Of a stretch of 64,000 nucleotides of DNA, positions 62,251 through 64,000 are shown in pieces. This stretch comes from Saururus chinensis (taxonomy: Eukaryota; Streptophyta; Magnoliopsida; Piperales; Saururaceae), in contig CP141142.1 of NCBI GenBank assembly GCA_035235625.1, forward strand, positions 45,983,644-46,047,643, written 5' to 3'. The notes below the pieces were generated by a model. The model was not told the origin of the DNA, searched no databases, and was given only the letters and a program-made list of their open reading frames with translations. The translations under genes and the position numbers were made by a program. Each line of letters opens with the position of its first letter. Position 1 is the first letter of the stretch.

Positions 62251-62492
62251 AGAAGAACAAGGCAATTTAGGAAATAAAATTTACTAAACATGTAGGCAAA
62301 ATGTGGTAAATTGAGGAAGGTTAAATCAACTAACAAATGACATGAAATTGGAAGAAACATATAGTGGATGAGAGAGATGATGAAAAGCTCTAGAGAGAGA
62401 AATAAGTTGGCATGCTTCTTGGCGGCTTTTTATAATTCCTATTGTTAATTACTACTTGTCATTTTTTCAAGAAAGAGAAAGAATGCCAAATG

Positions 62493-63119
62493 TAGGGGTG
62501 TTAACGAGCCGAGCTTAGCCGAATATTGGGCTTTTATGGCTTAAGCTCGAATTGTTGAAGCTCGGCTTTATGCTCGAATGAGCTCAAAGTTTTTAGCTCG
62601 AGCTCGGCTTACATAAAAACAATGTAGGTCATGAGTGAGCCTTAGCTCATATAAACGGATCTTTTATATATATATATATATATAAAATATGATATATGAG
62701 ACATGGTATTGGTACATCTATGTAAGTATATGTCATTTTATATATTCCATATCCGTCCTAGATTAATAACTGCATTTGATTTTTCAAAATAAACTAACAA
62801 ATAGAACTATTAATCTAGAATAAAAGGAGTATGTCATAAACATATATTTAAATTAATAATTATATTTATATAAAATATACATATACATGTATTATTAATT
62901 TTTTTATATATTATCTATATATAATTTTAAAATTATATTCGAGTTCAAGTTTTATTTAAACTTAGCCGAGTTGAGTAAGGGTATGCATGAACTTGACTCG
63001 AGCCCATTCGAGCTCGAATTGAGATTGAGCCAAGCCCAATTCGAGTTGTACCTAATTTGAGCCGAACTGAGCTGAGTTGGGCATGCTCAACTAGCCAGCT
63101 TGGTTTGTTAACACCCCTA
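62493..63119. mobile_element. hAT-like non-autonomous element, 627 bp
   Basis: It starts TAGGGGTGTTAACGAGCC and ends GGTTTGTTAACACCCCTA. The flanking 8-mers are GCCAAATG and GCCAAAGC, a near-match of the 8-bp duplication that hAT elements make. The interior carries AGCTCGAGCTCGGCTT-like words. A related older copy lies at 50621-51224. A Stowaway-like MITE is nested inside (62745-62832). Confidence 0.75.
62745..62832. mobile_element. Stowaway-like MITE nested in the hAT-like element
   Basis: CCGTCCTAGATTAATAACT at the left and AACTATTAATCTAGAATAAA at the right form imperfect inverted ends of the type seen at 14069. It lies wholly within 62493-63119, so it inserted later. Confidence 0.5.
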
Positions 63120-64000
63120 GCCAAAGCATGACGAAGAGGAGTATCTAATTCATATTGTTTAATTTGTAAGCGGAACAACATGATATCTCTTTAACGGGAA
63201 TCGAGACTTTGAGGCAATTGTCTAGCACAATTACAAAAAAATAGTCTTTAATCACGTGTTATAATACACTAGTCGAAAGGGCAAATTATAACCAACGACA
63301 ATTAATAACACTATGGCTGTAAATAGATGAATAAGTTGCAAGCCTTCATGTTACTCTAGTAGTAATGTTTTTCATTATATTTATATTTATATAATTTAAT
63401 AGTACTAGTAAATGGTTATTTTTTACACGTTAAATAAATTTATAATATAATATAATAAATAATTATTTAATTTTTTTAAATAATAAATTAAATTATGTAT
63501 TTCATAATTTATATTATTTAATTTTATTATATAACTTATTAAATTAAATAACTATTTAATTATATAATACATTCAATTAATTAAGTATTTCATAATTCAT
63601 ATTGCTTAATTTGTAAGTAAGAACAACATGTTTGATATTCTTCCGACATGAGTCGAGATATTTTAATTATTTAAATTATATTAATTCTTAAATGAGATTA
63701 GACAAAAGAATAATTAAGGGTAAAATAACGTATAAATTATACTTATCAGTAACACGGATTTTACAATTAAAATTGTGTGGCTGAGATGCAATTCATATTT
63801 GCACTCAAATATGAATGGGGTGCTTATAAACATTTTTTAGGTAAAAATTACATATATTATAATTTATATAATAAACATAACATTAAATAAAATAATATGC
63901 CATAAAATTAACTATTTTGTTTTCACATCATGAAAACATGGAATTATCTTACATGTTATTCTTTCTTTTCTATATTAATAGCTACCTTTGCAAAATAGTA
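63120..64000. other. AT-rich spacer at the window end
   Basis: Very AT-rich sequence with no open frame of interest. TCTATATTAATAGCTACC at the extreme end resembles a Stowaway-like left end that would continue beyond the window. Confidence 0.5.

Overview
The window reads as nuclear DNA of a flowering plant. Genes are broken by GT-AG introns, spacers are AT-rich, and the spacers are packed with MITEs, solo LTRs, CACTA-like and fold-back elements. Four protein-coding genes can be assembled exon by exon. They are: a myristoylated CDK-like kinase of the IBS1 (At1g18670) type (+, 6346-12213, 9 exons, about 678 aa); two CYP82-family cytochrome P450 genes facing each other tail to tail (+, 18689-21070, 521 aa; -, 24716-22992, 520 aa); and a 20-exon PIG-O/GPI13 ethanolamine-phosphate transferase (-, 49100-36441, 946 aa). 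A CYP82 pair fits a eudicot or another non-grass angiosperm better than a grass; that is family knowledge, not proof.

Layout. 1-5.2 kb is AT-rich spacer. 5.2-12.2 kb holds the kinase and its long leader. 12.2-18.6 kb is spacer with small tandem repeats, a Stowaway-like MITE, a CACTA-type element (15.71-17.44 kb), a 198-bp fold-back inserted in a TA microsatellite, and a TTGCAACAAA-type array. 18.6-24.8 kb is the convergent CYP82 pair. 24.8-27.3 kb is spacer. 27.35-33.04 kb is a giant imperfect palindrome with a 2.6-kb solo-LTR-like insertion (5-bp target duplication) in its right arm. 33-36.4 kb holds small inverted-repeat elements. 36.4-49.1 kb is the PIG-O gene. 49.3-53.6 kb is a nest of degenerate LTRs and a hAT-like element. 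54.05-56.49 kb is a second large inverted repeat (arms about 1.15 kb, spacer about 137 bp). 57.2-61.65 kb is a locus of gene fragments. 61.7-64 kb is repeat-rich, with a 627-bp hAT-like element.

The most unusual region is 57.2-61.65 kb. On one strand it carries a GC-rich leader with an E2F-type box and a clean splice donor, two spliceable exons of an unrecognised helical protein, one exact leucine-zipper exon of a TGA bZIP factor, and a 45-codon piece of succinate dehydrogenase flavoprotein (SDH1). It abuts a repeat array that recurs in inverted orientation beside the CACTA element 40 kb away. This looks like a chimeric, Pack-type collection of captured gene fragments.

The four intact genes do not form an operon or an obvious pathway. 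The P450s probably act in specialised metabolism at the ER, PIG-O acts in GPI-anchor assembly at the ER, and the kinase is probably membrane-tethered signalling. All splice models were read by eye from GT/AG sites, phase and family conservation; no transcript data were available.
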